A stretch of 64,000 bases of DNA, taken from positions 62,001 to 126,000 of the forward strand of contig NZ_PGGN01000002.1 in assembly GCF_003010935.1 (NCBI RefSeq), given 5' to 3'. The notes below the pieces were generated by a model. It saw only the letters and a program-made list of their open reading frames with translations. It ran no database searches and was not told the origin of the DNA. Below, one piece after another: positions 54,665-62,820 of the stretch. This DNA comes from Phyllobacterium endophyticum. GTDB lineage: Bacteria; Pseudomonadota; Alphaproteobacteria; Rhizobiales; Rhizobiaceae. The translations under genes and the position numbers were made by a program. Position 1 is the stretch's first letter, and every line of letters begins with the position of its first letter.

Positions 54665-55282
54665 TCAGGGGCTTTTCGCAAATTCGCGCTTCAGGCGAAA
54701 TACCAGCAACCGTTCGAAGCGGCTGTCGAAGTTTACGGCTTCGACTCTGTCGAACTGTATTTGCTTCAGATCGTGCTGCTTCATCAGCTTGGCTGTCAGG
54801 CCGTCGATATCGGTTTTCAATCGTGCACAATCGTTGCGCCAGGAGAGGCCCTTGATCGCGCGTTCCATGTCACCCGCAGCCGTGCGCGCGATGCCAATGT
54901 GGCTTTCTTCGTGCCGCCTGATATCGGCCGAAAGCGTGTCCCATATAATCGCAAGATCCGCCTGCGCGGTGCGCCGCTGCTTCCAGCGCGGCAGGTAAAC
55001 CGTGGCATGTACGGTGATATCCGCGTCGACCACGCGGCAATTCTTGCCGTCCGAGCCATATTTGATTCGGCTCTCGAAGCGCATCTTCGTCATGCCTGGA
55101 TGCCGCTGGCCGGTCTTCTGCAGCACCGGTCCACGACGATAAAGCTCACGGTCAAGGTCCGCCGCCGTCCGTCCGTTGAGCGTGAAATAGTCGTACTTGC
55201 GCAAGACGGTGGCTGCATCGGCGGCAGGCATGGCGCAAAACAGCGCCATCACAAGTGCTGTAGTTCTGGCAAAAACATTCAT
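54665..55282 (-). CDS. DUF922 exported protein, HEESH metalloprotease-like
   Basis: The 205-residue protein has a signal peptide ending near ADA/AT (about residue 24). The DUF922 core follows, with YDYFTLNGRTAADLDREL and RRHEESHIGIARTAA, whose H-E-x-x-H is a zinc-binding, peptidase-like motif. Members are described as predicted secreted zinc-dependent proteases; activity is not established. ATG 55282 has AAGGAA 9 bases upstream. It converges with the ferredoxin reductase, 5 bases apart, and diverges from folP. Confidence 0.85.
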   Translation of the reverse strand: MNVFARTTALVMALFCAMPAADAATVLRKYDYFTLNGRTAADLDRELYRRGPVLQKTGQRHPGMTKMRFESRIKYGSDGKNCRVVDADITVHATVYLPRWKQRRTAQADLAIIWDTLSADIRRHEESHIGIARTAAGDMERAIKGLSWRNDCARLKTDIDGLTAKLMKQHDLKQIQFDRVEAVNFDSRFERLLVFRLKREFAKSP

Positions 55283-55417
55283 CAGGCGTTTTCCTTCGCT
55301 TCGCCAAACTCTGCACGATCCAGAGACTGCCGTCAAAAACATTGCAGATGAATTGACGCCGCTCACGATCTGTTCAAAAACAGGTCAATGTTTCGAAAGC
55401 ATCACGGGAGCTCCACA

Positions 55418-56254
55418 ATGCAACGGGAATGGCAATTGGCCCATGGGAGGTCTCTCACCCTAGGCGACCGGGCGCTGATTATGGGCGTTCTCAATGTAAC
55501 ACCGGACTCCTTTTCCGATGGCGGGGTGCACTATTCCCTGGATCAGGCTTTGGAGGGCGCGCGGGCAATGATCGCAGAGGGCGCTGCCATCATCGATGTG
55601 GGCGGAGAGTCCACTCGCCCTGGCGCCAGTCGTGTGGAACCTGCCGTCGAGCAATCGCGTATATTGCCAGTCATCGAGGCGCTCGCAAAAGAGACGGATA
55701 TTATCATCTCAGTCGATACCTATCGCGAGGAAACTGCGCGCGTCGCCGTCGCTGCCGGCGCCCATATCGTCAATGATGTGTGGGGCGTACAGCGCGAACC
55801 GGCGATTGCCGATCTCGCGGTCGAGACCGGAGCAGGGCTCGTCATCATGCATACGGGGCGAGAGCGGGAACGTGATCCGGACGTTATCGTCGATCAGTTT
55901 GCGTTTCTCAACCGCTCGCTCGAAATCGCCAAAGTGGCCGGTGTTTCGCGCAACCAGATCGTTCTCGATCCGGGTTTCGGTTTTGCGAAGGACACGGCGG
56001 AAAACATTGCGTTGATGGATCGTTTTGCCGAGCTTGAGGCTTTCGGCTATCCGTTTCTCGTGGGGACATCGCGCAAGCGCTTTCTAAGGGCGACCTCTGG
56101 AGGTGAGCAACAGGAATGGGATGCCGCTACGTCCGCCTCATCGGCGATCTTGCGCATTGCCGGTGCTGACATATTTCGAGTGCACAATGTCGCGATGAGT
56201 CAGAGCGCACTCGCCTTGGCGGACGCCGTATTGCAATCGCGCAGGGCGAGGTAA
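55418..56254 (+). CDS. folP: Dihydropteroate synthase
   Basis: The 278-residue TIM-barrel enzyme joins dihydropterin pyrophosphate to p-aminobenzoate and is the sulfonamide target. The pterin-binding signatures IMGVLNVTPDSFSDGG and VGGESTRPGA, and the downstream VLDPGFGFAKDTAEN and GTSRKRFL, are all present. The ATG at 55418 has GGGAG 7 bases upstream; ATG 55388 is in frame but lacks one. The stop overlaps the folK start by one base (TAATG), so the pair is coupled. Confidence 0.95.
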   Translation: MQREWQLAHGRSLTLGDRALIMGVLNVTPDSFSDGGVHYSLDQALEGARAMIAEGAAIIDVGGESTRPGASRVEPAVEQSRILPVIEALAKETDIIISVDTYREETARVAVAAGAHIVNDVWGVQREPAIADLAVETGAGLVIMHTGRERERDPDVIVDQFAFLNRSLEIAKVAGVSRNQIVLDPGFGFAKDTAENIALMDRFAELEAFGYPFLVGTSRKRFLRATSGGEQQEWDAATSASSAILRIAGADIFRVHNVAMSQSALALADAVLQSRRAR

Positions 56255-56766
56255 TGACGGCCTCGAACCGCAACGCGTGGCTTGGCCTCGGCGGTAACAT
56301 CGGCGATCCGGTTACATCTATGGCGAAGGCATTGCGCGATCTCGATGGGCGAGGCGATACGCGTGTCCTCAGCGTGTCGCCAGTCTATAAGACGCCGCCT
56401 TGGGGCAAAATCGATCAGCCCTGGTTCCACAATGCCTGTGCCGAGGTCGAGACCTCGCTGGATCCGGAAGCATTGCTTGCAGCTTGCCTCGACGTGGAAC
56501 AGCGCCTGAAACGCCAGCGGCTTGAACGCTGGGGCCCGCGCATCATCGACATCGATGTGCTGGCCTATGAAGGCCTTGAAAAGTTCGAGAGCCCGACATT
56601 GACCTTGCCGCACCCGCGCATGACCGAACGCGCCTTCGTCATGGTTCCGCTTGCAGATATCGCTCCCGATCTGGTGATCAGCGGCAGGACTGCCTCGCAT
56701 TGGTCTGCGCTATGCGACCGAACAGGCGTCGACATTGCCCGCAACGATGCGAACTGGTGGAAGTGA
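56254..56766 (+). CDS. folK: 2-amino-4-hydroxy-6-hydroxymethyldihydropteridine diphosphokinase
   Basis: The 170-residue enzyme transfers pyrophosphate to hydroxymethyl-dihydropterin, one step before FolP. WLGLGGNIGDP is the N-terminal motif, and RWGPRIIDIDVLAYEG contains the two metal-binding aspartates. LTLPHPRMTERAFVMVPL is the C-terminal signature. It overlaps folP by one base. The usual rhizobial neighbour folB (dihydroneopterin aldolase) is absent between them. Confidence 0.95.
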   Translation: MTASNRNAWLGLGGNIGDPVTSMAKALRDLDGRGDTRVLSVSPVYKTPPWGKIDQPWFHNACAEVETSLDPEALLAACLDVEQRLKRQRLERWGPRIIDIDVLAYEGLEKFESPTLTLPHPRMTERAFVMVPLADIAPDLVISGRTASHWSALCDRTGVDIARNDANWWK

Positions 56767-56802
56767 AAGGGTCGGCTGAAAGCGGCTGGCGGTCCGATAT
56801 TT

Positions 56803-57339
56803 TCAGTTTTCGGCGATACTGCCAACCGCCGTACCGTCGACGCGTTTCAAGGTCATTCCGACGACTGGAATAAGGGCCTCGTCGAGCCGCACCGAAATCG
56901 TGACGTTCATTGTGTTGTCGTCGTTGAATTTGGCTTGCATGGCGCCGTTCAATTGTTTGCGGCTGATGGCGAGCACAACACGGTTGCCGGAGACATTGCC
57001 GCCAGTGATATCGAGGCCCTTGCCGGCGGAACCATCGAGGAAGCTGCCCTTGTAGCTGTTGCCGGCGCGAACAATGGTCGCTTTCATCGGCTGGTTGAAG
57101 ATGCCGACGCGGCAGCTTCCGTCAAGCGTCATTCCGGCCTTTTCCGCCGGCGTGCTGCCATCCAGCGTGCATACGAATTTGGTGCCCTTGTACTTGCCCG
57201 CTACGATTTCGCCGGGGCCAACCCATTGACCTTCGACGGTCTGGAAAAATTGGGCATCCTTGTCCTTGGCTTGTGCCGGCGACGCCAGGAACGCGCATGC
57301 GAACAGGGACAGGGTAGCGGCTGCTGCGCTTCTTTTCAT
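56803..57339 (-). CDS. Exported protein of unknown function
   Basis: The 178-residue protein has a signal peptide ending near AQA/KD (about residue 25). The mature part is beta-rich, with VEGQWVGPGEIVAGKYKGTKF then repeated short strands and two cysteines (in VCTLDG and GSCRVGIF) that may form a disulfide. It looks like a lipocalin- or calycin-sized domain but I do not recognise a named family. ATG 57339 has no strong ribosome site; TTG 57345 is two codons upstream. It is convergent with folK. Confidence 0.75.
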   Translation of the reverse strand: MKRSAAAATLSLFACAFLASPAQAKDKDAQFFQTVEGQWVGPGEIVAGKYKGTKFVCTLDGSTPAEKAGMTLDGSCRVGIFNQPMKATIVRAGNSYKGSFLDGSAGKGLDITGGNVSGNRVVLAISRKQLNGAMQAKFNDDNTMNVTISVRLDEALIPVVGMTLKRVDGTAVGSIAEN

Positions 57340-57458
57340 CGACAAGACTCAACACAAATCATTGGAATGGGTACTCAAGCGATCATCGTCCGGAATGGTT
57401 AACGGATGGTTGCTATTTCAAGCTAAAATGCAACCCCGTCCGCGCCTGTTTTTCCGTG

Positions 57459-58535
57459 CTATGGCTTCTTGGCACCACCCAGCCGCGCCAAGTCGCCGAT
57501 GAAATCGCCGATGCTGGGGCGCCGTTCCGCATTGAATGGGAAGGGTCGGACCAGGTCCATCGCAGAAATGCCGATCCGTGCGGTCATCAGCCCATTGATG
57601 ACCCCTTCCCCAAGCCGCGCGGAAAGCCGTGCTGCCAGGCCGTGACCGACCACCTGCTGGATGATGCTGTCGCCCATTGCCACAGTGCCAGTGACAGCGA
57701 GGTGGGCTATGACGTTGCGCGTGAGCTTGAGGAAGCCCAAGGTGCCCGGCCTGCCGCCGTAAAGCTCCGATAGACGGCGGATAAGCCGCGCGGACTCGAA
57801 AACCACATAGCCGATATCGACCAGAGCCCGCGGACTGACTGCGGTGACGATCGAGACCCGCTTGGATGCGGCAAGGATCATCTCGCGCGCTTGCCTGTCG
57901 AGCGGGCGAAGAAGCTCCGCCTCGGTAAGCCTGATCAGGTCCCGGCCGTCGATCACGTCGTCGCGAAGATCATGCAGCAGAGCGCGACCCTTGGCGGTCG
58001 CCGGCAGGGTCTCGGCAATGGCGACAAGCTTCGCGACAGCTGACTTCGCCGCACGCGCGTCATTGGCCGAGGCAGCTTTCGCCGCTTCGTCGCGCAAATG
58101 CTGCACCGACGCGAGGCGGCGCAACGCCAAGCCCTCACGAACGACAATGGCAATGAGTGCAAATCCCGCGAGGACACTGACGCCGAGCGCTACCCAGCCA
58201 AGCCATGGCGCGCGCTCGAAAAGCGTTCGAATGAGGTTGTCTGCCCAAAGGCCCAGCCCCAGTGACGCCAGCAATCCGAGTGCGCCGGTGAGCAGCGAGG
58301 CAAAAGAAAAACGCTTTTTCTGTACAAGTGCAGGCGGCGGCGTCAACGCGTCGAGTTCATTTGCTGCAGCAGGATCAAGGTCGAACACGTCGACGGCGGC
58401 AGGCGTGATCACCGCCACATCTTTTATCGCGGTGGGTTTGCGCTCTTGTGTTGATGCAGCTTTGCGCGGAACCTCTTTTCGCTCCGGCTGGTCGATACGA
58501 AATGAAGCTGGTTTGCGAGAGTTGTTGTCCGTCAT
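57459..58535 (-). CDS. YcjF/UPF0283 family membrane protein
   Basis: The 358-residue protein has a polar N-terminal stretch, two close membrane segments (about residues 78-102 and 113-133) and a C-terminal DUF697-like helical domain, YGGRPGTLGFLKLTRNVIAHLAV. The family is named after E. coli YcjF, whose gene follows ycjX in the psp stress regulon. Function is not known. ATG 58535 overlaps the ycjX stop by 4 bases, so the two genes are coupled. Confidence 0.9.
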   Translation of the reverse strand: MTDNNSRKPASFRIDQPERKEVPRKAASTQERKPTAIKDVAVITPAAVDVFDLDPAAANELDALTPPPALVQKKRFSFASLLTGALGLLASLGLGLWADNLIRTLFERAPWLGWVALGVSVLAGFALIAIVVREGLALRRLASVQHLRDEAAKAASANDARAAKSAVAKLVAIAETLPATAKGRALLHDLRDDVIDGRDLIRLTEAELLRPLDRQAREMILAASKRVSIVTAVSPRALVDIGYVVFESARLIRRLSELYGGRPGTLGFLKLTRNVIAHLAVTGTVAMGDSIIQQVVGHGLAARLSARLGEGVINGLMTARIGISAMDLVRPFPFNAERRPSIGDFIGDLARLGGAKKP

Positions 58536-60016
58536 GCGAGGCGATCTCCGATGAGGAACTGTAGCGCGCGATCAAGCCTGATATGCGGCAACGACAGGGT
58601 AAGACCCTCTGCCGTCTTTTCCAGCCGGGGCGGGCGAAAGCGAACAAACCGTATGGCCGGGTCCTCAGAAACAGATTCGGGAAGTTCAAAGATTGAATCA
58701 GGTCTTGTCGGCAAGTCTCCGGGAAATATCGCTGTTTCGGTCTGGCCGTCGAACTTCTCACCGTCGATGGTTTCGCCCTTTAGCGGCGTACCGACGATCA
58801 CCGGCAACGTTTCCTTGCCCTGTGTCACTGTTGCCTCGCGGGTCGTCCGTACCGCGGCCATTGCAAGAACATCGACGCTTGCTCCTGAAAAGTCGGCGCG
58901 GCTGACAGCACGATCCACCAGCCGTCGCACGATGGCCTGCAGACGATCGTGACTTTCGTGATGCAGATGATCGGCCTTGGTCGCAGCGACGAGAATACGG
59001 CTAATTCTCCGCTGCACGAGACCTGTCAGGAAGTTCGTGCTGCCAGGGCGAAAGCAGGAGAGGATTTCCGTCAGCGCCCGTTCCAGATCAGCGACCGCGG
59101 ACGGTCCGGCGTTCATTGCCTGCATGGCGTCGACAAGCACGATCTGCCGGTCGAGACGCGCAATATGCTCACGAAAAAACGGCTTCACGACGTGCGTTTT
59201 GTAGGCCTCGTAGCGCCGCTCCATCATGGCCGCCAGTGAGCCGGGACGCAGCTTGCCCTTTTCGAGAGCCGGCAGCGGCGCGAAGGTAAGCGCAGGCGAA
59301 CCGTCGAGGTCACCGGGCATGAGGAAGCGGCCGGGCGGCAGTGTCGACAGCGCGCGTTCGTCAGCCTTCCCGGCCTTCAGATATTCAGTGAAGCTCTTGG
59401 CAAGGCGCTGCGCCGTCATCTCGTCGGCATCGGCATTCGCATCTGCGCCGTCCGAGACCTTGAACCAGTTCACCGCGAGGTCACGATGGCTTTCGAGCTG
59501 TGCCAGTTCGAACGAATCCCTCGAAAACTCCGCGTAGGACTTGCCAAGCAGCGGCAGATCCAGCAGCCATTCTCCGGGATAGTCAACGATATCGACAGAA
59601 AGCCTGCCACCGGAGAACATGCGGTTCCACATGGAGGCCGATTCATATTCGATTGTCAGGCGCAGCTCGGAAATTGCACGCGTAGAGTCCGGCCATATCC
59701 GCTCTTCGATCAGCGCCTTCAGATGATCTTCATATTGGAATCGCGGCACCGCGTCGTCGGGCTGTTCCTCAAGGTAGGCGCGAGCGATCCGGCCGGACTT
59801 CTGCGCCTGGAACAATGGCAGACGGCCGCCATGAACGAGATTGTGCACCAGCGCGGTGATGAATACCGTTTTTCCGGCCCGCGACAGGCCCGTTACACCG
59901 AGCCGCAGCGAGGGCGATACCAATGCGCTGGTACGGTCGGCCAGCGTATCCAGTGCAATCTTCGCTTCGTCCGTAAGTGTTGTAAATGTTCCCAATTTCA
60001 ACCGTCCTGTGGCCAC
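58532..60016 (-). CDS. YcjX-family P-loop NTPase (DUF463)
   Basis: The 494-residue protein has a P-loop in LRLGVTGLSRAGKTVFITAL (about residues 37-56), a switch-like DIVDYPGEWLLDLPLLG and the specificity-like segment ILVAATKADHLH. It belongs to the dynamin-like/YcjX group of GTPases coupled to the YcjF membrane protein and envelope stress. The start is uncertain: GTG 60016 has no good ribosome site, and in-frame TTG 60001 or 59995 are alternatives. No pspA gene is seen nearby. Confidence 0.9.
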   Translation of the reverse strand: MATGRLKLGTFTTLTDEAKIALDTLADRTSALVSPSLRLGVTGLSRAGKTVFITALVHNLVHGGRLPLFQAQKSGRIARAYLEEQPDDAVPRFQYEDHLKALIEERIWPDSTRAISELRLTIEYESASMWNRMFSGGRLSVDIVDYPGEWLLDLPLLGKSYAEFSRDSFELAQLESHRDLAVNWFKVSDGADANADADEMTAQRLAKSFTEYLKAGKADERALSTLPPGRFLMPGDLDGSPALTFAPLPALEKGKLRPGSLAAMMERRYEAYKTHVVKPFFREHIARLDRQIVLVDAMQAMNAGPSAVADLERALTEILSCFRPGSTNFLTGLVQRRISRILVAATKADHLHHESHDRLQAIVRRLVDRAVSRADFSGASVDVLAMAAVRTTREATVTQGKETLPVIVGTPLKGETIDGEKFDGQTETAIFPGDLPTRPDSIFELPESVSEDPAIRFVRFRPPRLEKTAEGLTLSLPHIRLDRALQFLIGDRLA

Positions 60017-60070
60017 GCTGGTCTCTGCCCCATTTGGGTGGGCAATGTCTTGATGGCAAGCGAAAGCTGG

Positions 60071-60586
60071 TCAGAGATGCTCGGATGGCGAAAAGAAAGC
60101 GTGCAGGGTACCTGTTCCCGGACGAATTTCTGCGAGGGGCACGTCAAATTGGATGACGGCGAGACCTGCCGTCGGAAAGCCGGCAACGAAAGTCGGATGT
60201 GAAGGCGGATTGCCACGCCCGGCCAAGGCCGTCGCCAGTTCCTCCATCATGGGGTTGTGACCGACAAGCATAACGGAGTTCGCGGCTTCATGTTTGAGAC
60301 CGGTCAGGCGAATAGCCATGAGATAGGCATCTGGGCCGGCGGAATAGAGCTTTTCAGATTCTTCCAGAATGAAGGGAGGCTCGATATCGACATATTCCAG
60401 CGTTTGTCGTGCCCTTATTGCAGGCGAGCATAGAACGATTTCCGGTTTCAGCCCGGATCGCCTGAGTTCCTTGCCCAGGACCTCAGCGGCCTCGATACCG
60501 TCCTTGTCCAGTACGCGGTCGAAATCTTTCTGGCCCGGGGATGGCCAGACTGCTTTTGCATGCCGGAGCAAATAGACCTGGCTCAT
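60071..60586 (-). CDS. SixA-like histidine phosphatase
   Basis: The 171-residue phosphatase has the phosphohistidine motif LLRHAKAVWP at its start, the LRRSGLKPEIVLCSPAIRARQT segment with the second arginine, and VGHNPMMEEL with the second catalytic histidine. SixA in E. coli dephosphorylates the phosphotransfer protein NPr. Substrate here is unknown, but phosphorelay or PTS-Ntr targets are possible. ATG 60586 has AAGGAT 7 bases upstream, so the longer frame to 60676 is rejected. Confidence 0.9.
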   Translation of the reverse strand: MSQVYLLRHAKAVWPSPGQKDFDRVLDKDGIEAAEVLGKELRRSGLKPEIVLCSPAIRARQTLEYVDIEPPFILEESEKLYSAGPDAYLMAIRLTGLKHEAANSVMLVGHNPMMEELATALAGRGNPPSHPTFVAGFPTAGLAVIQFDVPLAEIRPGTGTLHAFFSPSEHL

Positions 60587-60966
60587 CGCACATCCTTTAT
60601 AATTCTCGTCAAGACCTGCCACGGTTCCTTGGAAGACGCAAATCGCGGGTGAAATCTCCGGCTGAAAGTGTGACAAATATCAAATAATTGTGCAAAACAG
60701 AGCTGTAGAATTAGTGGGCGAAGTGCATTTTTGTGAGGCGGACTACAACCCTTAGTAGAGCTTTTGAGCTATAAAAACTCGAAATTTGCCGGTTTTTACC
60801 CCTCGATTAGTTCAGAAAATCCGAGAATCCAGACGTTTTTGCCGACATTTTGTGCAGAAAAGCAGCTTTTCTTTGTTTGATTTACACGTCTTTTTGTAGT
60901 TGTGCGCCCATCTGACACGACCTATATAGGCCTCCTCGCGTCTCACAGGTGCAGGGTGATTCAAAG
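60587..60966. other. Intergenic region between the SixA-like gene and dksA
   Basis: This 380-base, AT-rich region holds no supported gene. It contains a 7-bp inverted repeat, AGAAAAG-CAG-CTTTTCT (60856-60872), about 95 bases upstream of dksA and just before a promoter-like pair (60900-60928). Both the sixA-like gene and dksA are expected to be read outward from here. Confidence 0.5.
60900..60928 (+). promoter_or_regulatory. Candidate sigma-70 promoter of dksA
   Basis: TTGTGC (60900-60905) and TATATA (60923-60928) are separated by 17 bases, 39 bases upstream of the dksA ATG. The -10 is close to consensus and the -35 is partial. Positioning and spacing fit a housekeeping promoter with a short leader, but no transcription start is shown. 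Confidence 0.5.
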
Positions 60967-61383
60967 ATGAATAAACTGATCGATCTTGACTACAAGCCCA
61001 CGGATGACGAGCCCTTCATGAGTGATCGGCAAAAATCCTATTTTCGTGAAAAACTGATCAACTGGAAAAATGACATTCTGCGGGAGGCGCGTGAAACGCT
61101 TGAGATCCTGCAGCAGGAAAATGCCAACCTGCCTGACATAGCAGATCGTGCATCTTCCGAAACGGACCGCGCCATCGAGCTTCGGGCCCGTGATCGCCAG
61201 CGCAAGCTTATCTCCAAAATCGACGCAGCCTTGCAGCGCATCGACGACGGAACCTACGGTTTTTGCGAGGAAACCGGTGATCCGATCAGCCTGAAGCGTC
61301 TGGATGCGCGTCCCATAGCAACGTTGTCAATCGAAGCTCAGGAGCGTCACGAACGACGCGAGAAAGTCTATCGCGACGACTGA
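60967..61383 (+). CDS. dksA: RNA polymerase-binding transcription factor DksA (zinc-cysteine-deficient)
   Basis: The 138-residue factor binds the RNA polymerase secondary channel and works with ppGpp in the stringent response. The coiled-coil tip is kept: Asp57, Asp60 and Ala62 (NLPDIADRA) match E. coli D71, D74 and A76. The zinc finger is degenerate: C100 in YGFCEETGD remains, but the other three cysteines are replaced (RLDARPIATL). Such single-cysteine DksA proteins are normal in alphaproteobacteria. ATG 60967 begins the conserved sequence, with AGGGTG 9 bases upstream. A terminator follows. Confidence 0.94.
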   Translation: MNKLIDLDYKPTDDEPFMSDRQKSYFREKLINWKNDILREARETLEILQQENANLPDIADRASSETDRAIELRARDRQRKLISKIDAALQRIDDGTYGFCEETGDPISLKRLDARPIATLSIEAQERHERREKVYRDD

Positions 61384-61399
61384 GATAATCGAAATCAAA

Positions 61400-61432
61400 G
61401 AAGGCCCGGATTTCCGGGCCTTTCTGTTTCAA
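61400..61432 (+). terminator. Bidirectional rho-independent terminator after dksA
   Basis: A 9-bp perfect stem pairs 61401-61409 with 61414-61422 around ATTT, followed on the plus strand by TCTGTTT and on the minus strand by CTTTGATTT. It separates dksA from the convergent FliO-like gene and can serve both. Confidence 0.85.
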
Positions 61433-61456
61433 GATGAAAGCTCGTGGTCCAAGATC

Positions 61457-62506
61457 TCAGCGCTTCTCCGGTCTCGACAGATCCCCCAGCAGCCGTTCCA
61501 TCTCATCTTCGATACTTTCGATCTTCTCCGGCTTTTCATCCTTGCCGGGAGCGATATTCAGTTCGCTGCCGAGGTCGGTTTCGAATGCATCGCTGAAATC
61601 CATATCGCCCAGGGTAATCTCCGGCTCCTCGGATTCCAGCGGTCCTTCTATCGTCGGCTCTCGATACACGGGGGACGCAGTCTCTCTATGAGCGGCAAAA
61701 GGAAACGCCGTTGCGGTTGTCGTCCTGGTTTCAGTGGCAGCCAGGCTCGTTGCGGGCTCCGGTGTATCGATTTTTGGTTCGGCACGAGGCGAGGTCCCGA
61801 AGGAAGGCGAGGCGGTGCGCTGCCAGCCGTTGTCTCGCGCTGGGGCGTCTCGCGCCGGGGCGGCGACCATTGGTGCAGCACCCGGCGCAACGATTGCTGC
61901 ATCTGGTGTCCTCGATACGGGCGGCACTGGCTGCGCTGGTGGAATCGGCGACAGGTTCTTCGCCGCTTCAGCCTGCTTCGGTGGCTCGGGCGCGCGCATG
62001 GTCCTCTGTGCTTCGGGTTGTGGCGCCAGTGGACGCTGTACCTGTGACGGGGGTGCTGCCTGGACCGGAGGGGAAGGTGGTTGCGTTGGAGGCGCAGCAG
62101 GCACCGCGCGCTGCTGTTGCCCGCGCGGCTCTTCAGAGGCTCTTGGTTCGGGCTTTTCTGGCTCGGAAACAGCTGTCGAAGCCGCTGGTTCAGCCCGCTG
62201 TTGCCGCGCGAACTGACGAATATTCTGCTCTATGACCACGTCGCTCGGACCCCCGATCAGGATCAGATGCTCGACGTCGTCGCGGCGCACGAGAACCAGC
62301 CGCCTGCGATTGTCGACCGCCGCTGCGTCCGTAACCGAGAGGCGCACTTGCCGGTTGCGTCCGCCTGCAACGAAAGTGCCGCCAGTAATTCGCCGCAATA
62401 CTGCAAAGACCAGCAGGAGCAGCGCGATCACCAGAATGAACAGAAGTATAAATCCCACGATAGGGGCAGCACTTTCGCCGACGATAGTGGCAAGCCAGGC
62501 GTTCAT
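61457..62506 (-). CDS. FliO-like membrane protein with proline-rich tail
   Basis: The 349-residue protein has one N-terminal membrane segment (about residues 14-37) and a FliO-like domain (about 40-95, RQVRLSVTDAAAVDNRRRLVLVRRDD). A long Pro/Ala/Gln/Glu-rich tail follows (about 105-290), with a short acidic C-terminus. FliO is a flagellar export component in flagellated bacteria, but this gene lies next to dksA and cckA, not among flagellar genes. ATG 62506 follows AAGGAGA by 7 bases. A role other than flagellar export is possible. Confidence 0.78.
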   Translation of the reverse strand: MNAWLATIVGESAAPIVGFILLFILVIALLLLVFAVLRRITGGTFVAGGRNRQVRLSVTDAAAVDNRRRLVLVRRDDVEHLILIGGPSDVVIEQNIRQFARQQRAEPAASTAVSEPEKPEPRASEEPRGQQQRAVPAAPPTQPPSPPVQAAPPSQVQRPLAPQPEAQRTMRAPEPPKQAEAAKNLSPIPPAQPVPPVSRTPDAAIVAPGAAPMVAAPARDAPARDNGWQRTASPSFGTSPRAEPKIDTPEPATSLAATETRTTTATAFPFAAHRETASPVYREPTIEGPLESEEPEITLGDMDFSDAFETDLGSELNIAPGKDEKPEKIESIEDEMERLLGDLSRPEKR

Positions 62507-62820
62507 GAAAAGCTCTCCTTGTGCGTTCTTCGGGCCCAAAACCTGTTCCCCGACATGGGCTTCGAAGCATTACTTTATGCGACACTAGTGCTTGCCATTG
62601 TCAGCCGCAACCCTGGAGCCTTCAACGCGGTTCCGCCTCCTCTCGCACGGGTTGTCTGCGCACAATAAGGCTGATCTGCGTGCGGATCGTTGGAAACCGT
62701 GGAATAATAGCGGTCATATCAAGGATGGGGTTTATGCCGCCCCAAAGATATGATCCAAACGATTCGAGAATAAACACCGGCTCAATGTCGCTGGTGATGC
62801 AGAAAAGGGGTTTGAGACGC
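62507..62820. promoter_or_regulatory. Divergent region between the FliO-like gene and cckA
   Basis: This 314-base region has no supported gene; an open frame on the minus strand (62622-62822) lacks codon or start support. A GANTC methylation site (GATTC) lies at 62761-62765, 56 bases before the cckA start, and an AAAAGGGG ribosome-like site lies just before that ATG. It must contain the promoters of both flanking genes. Confidence 0.45.
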
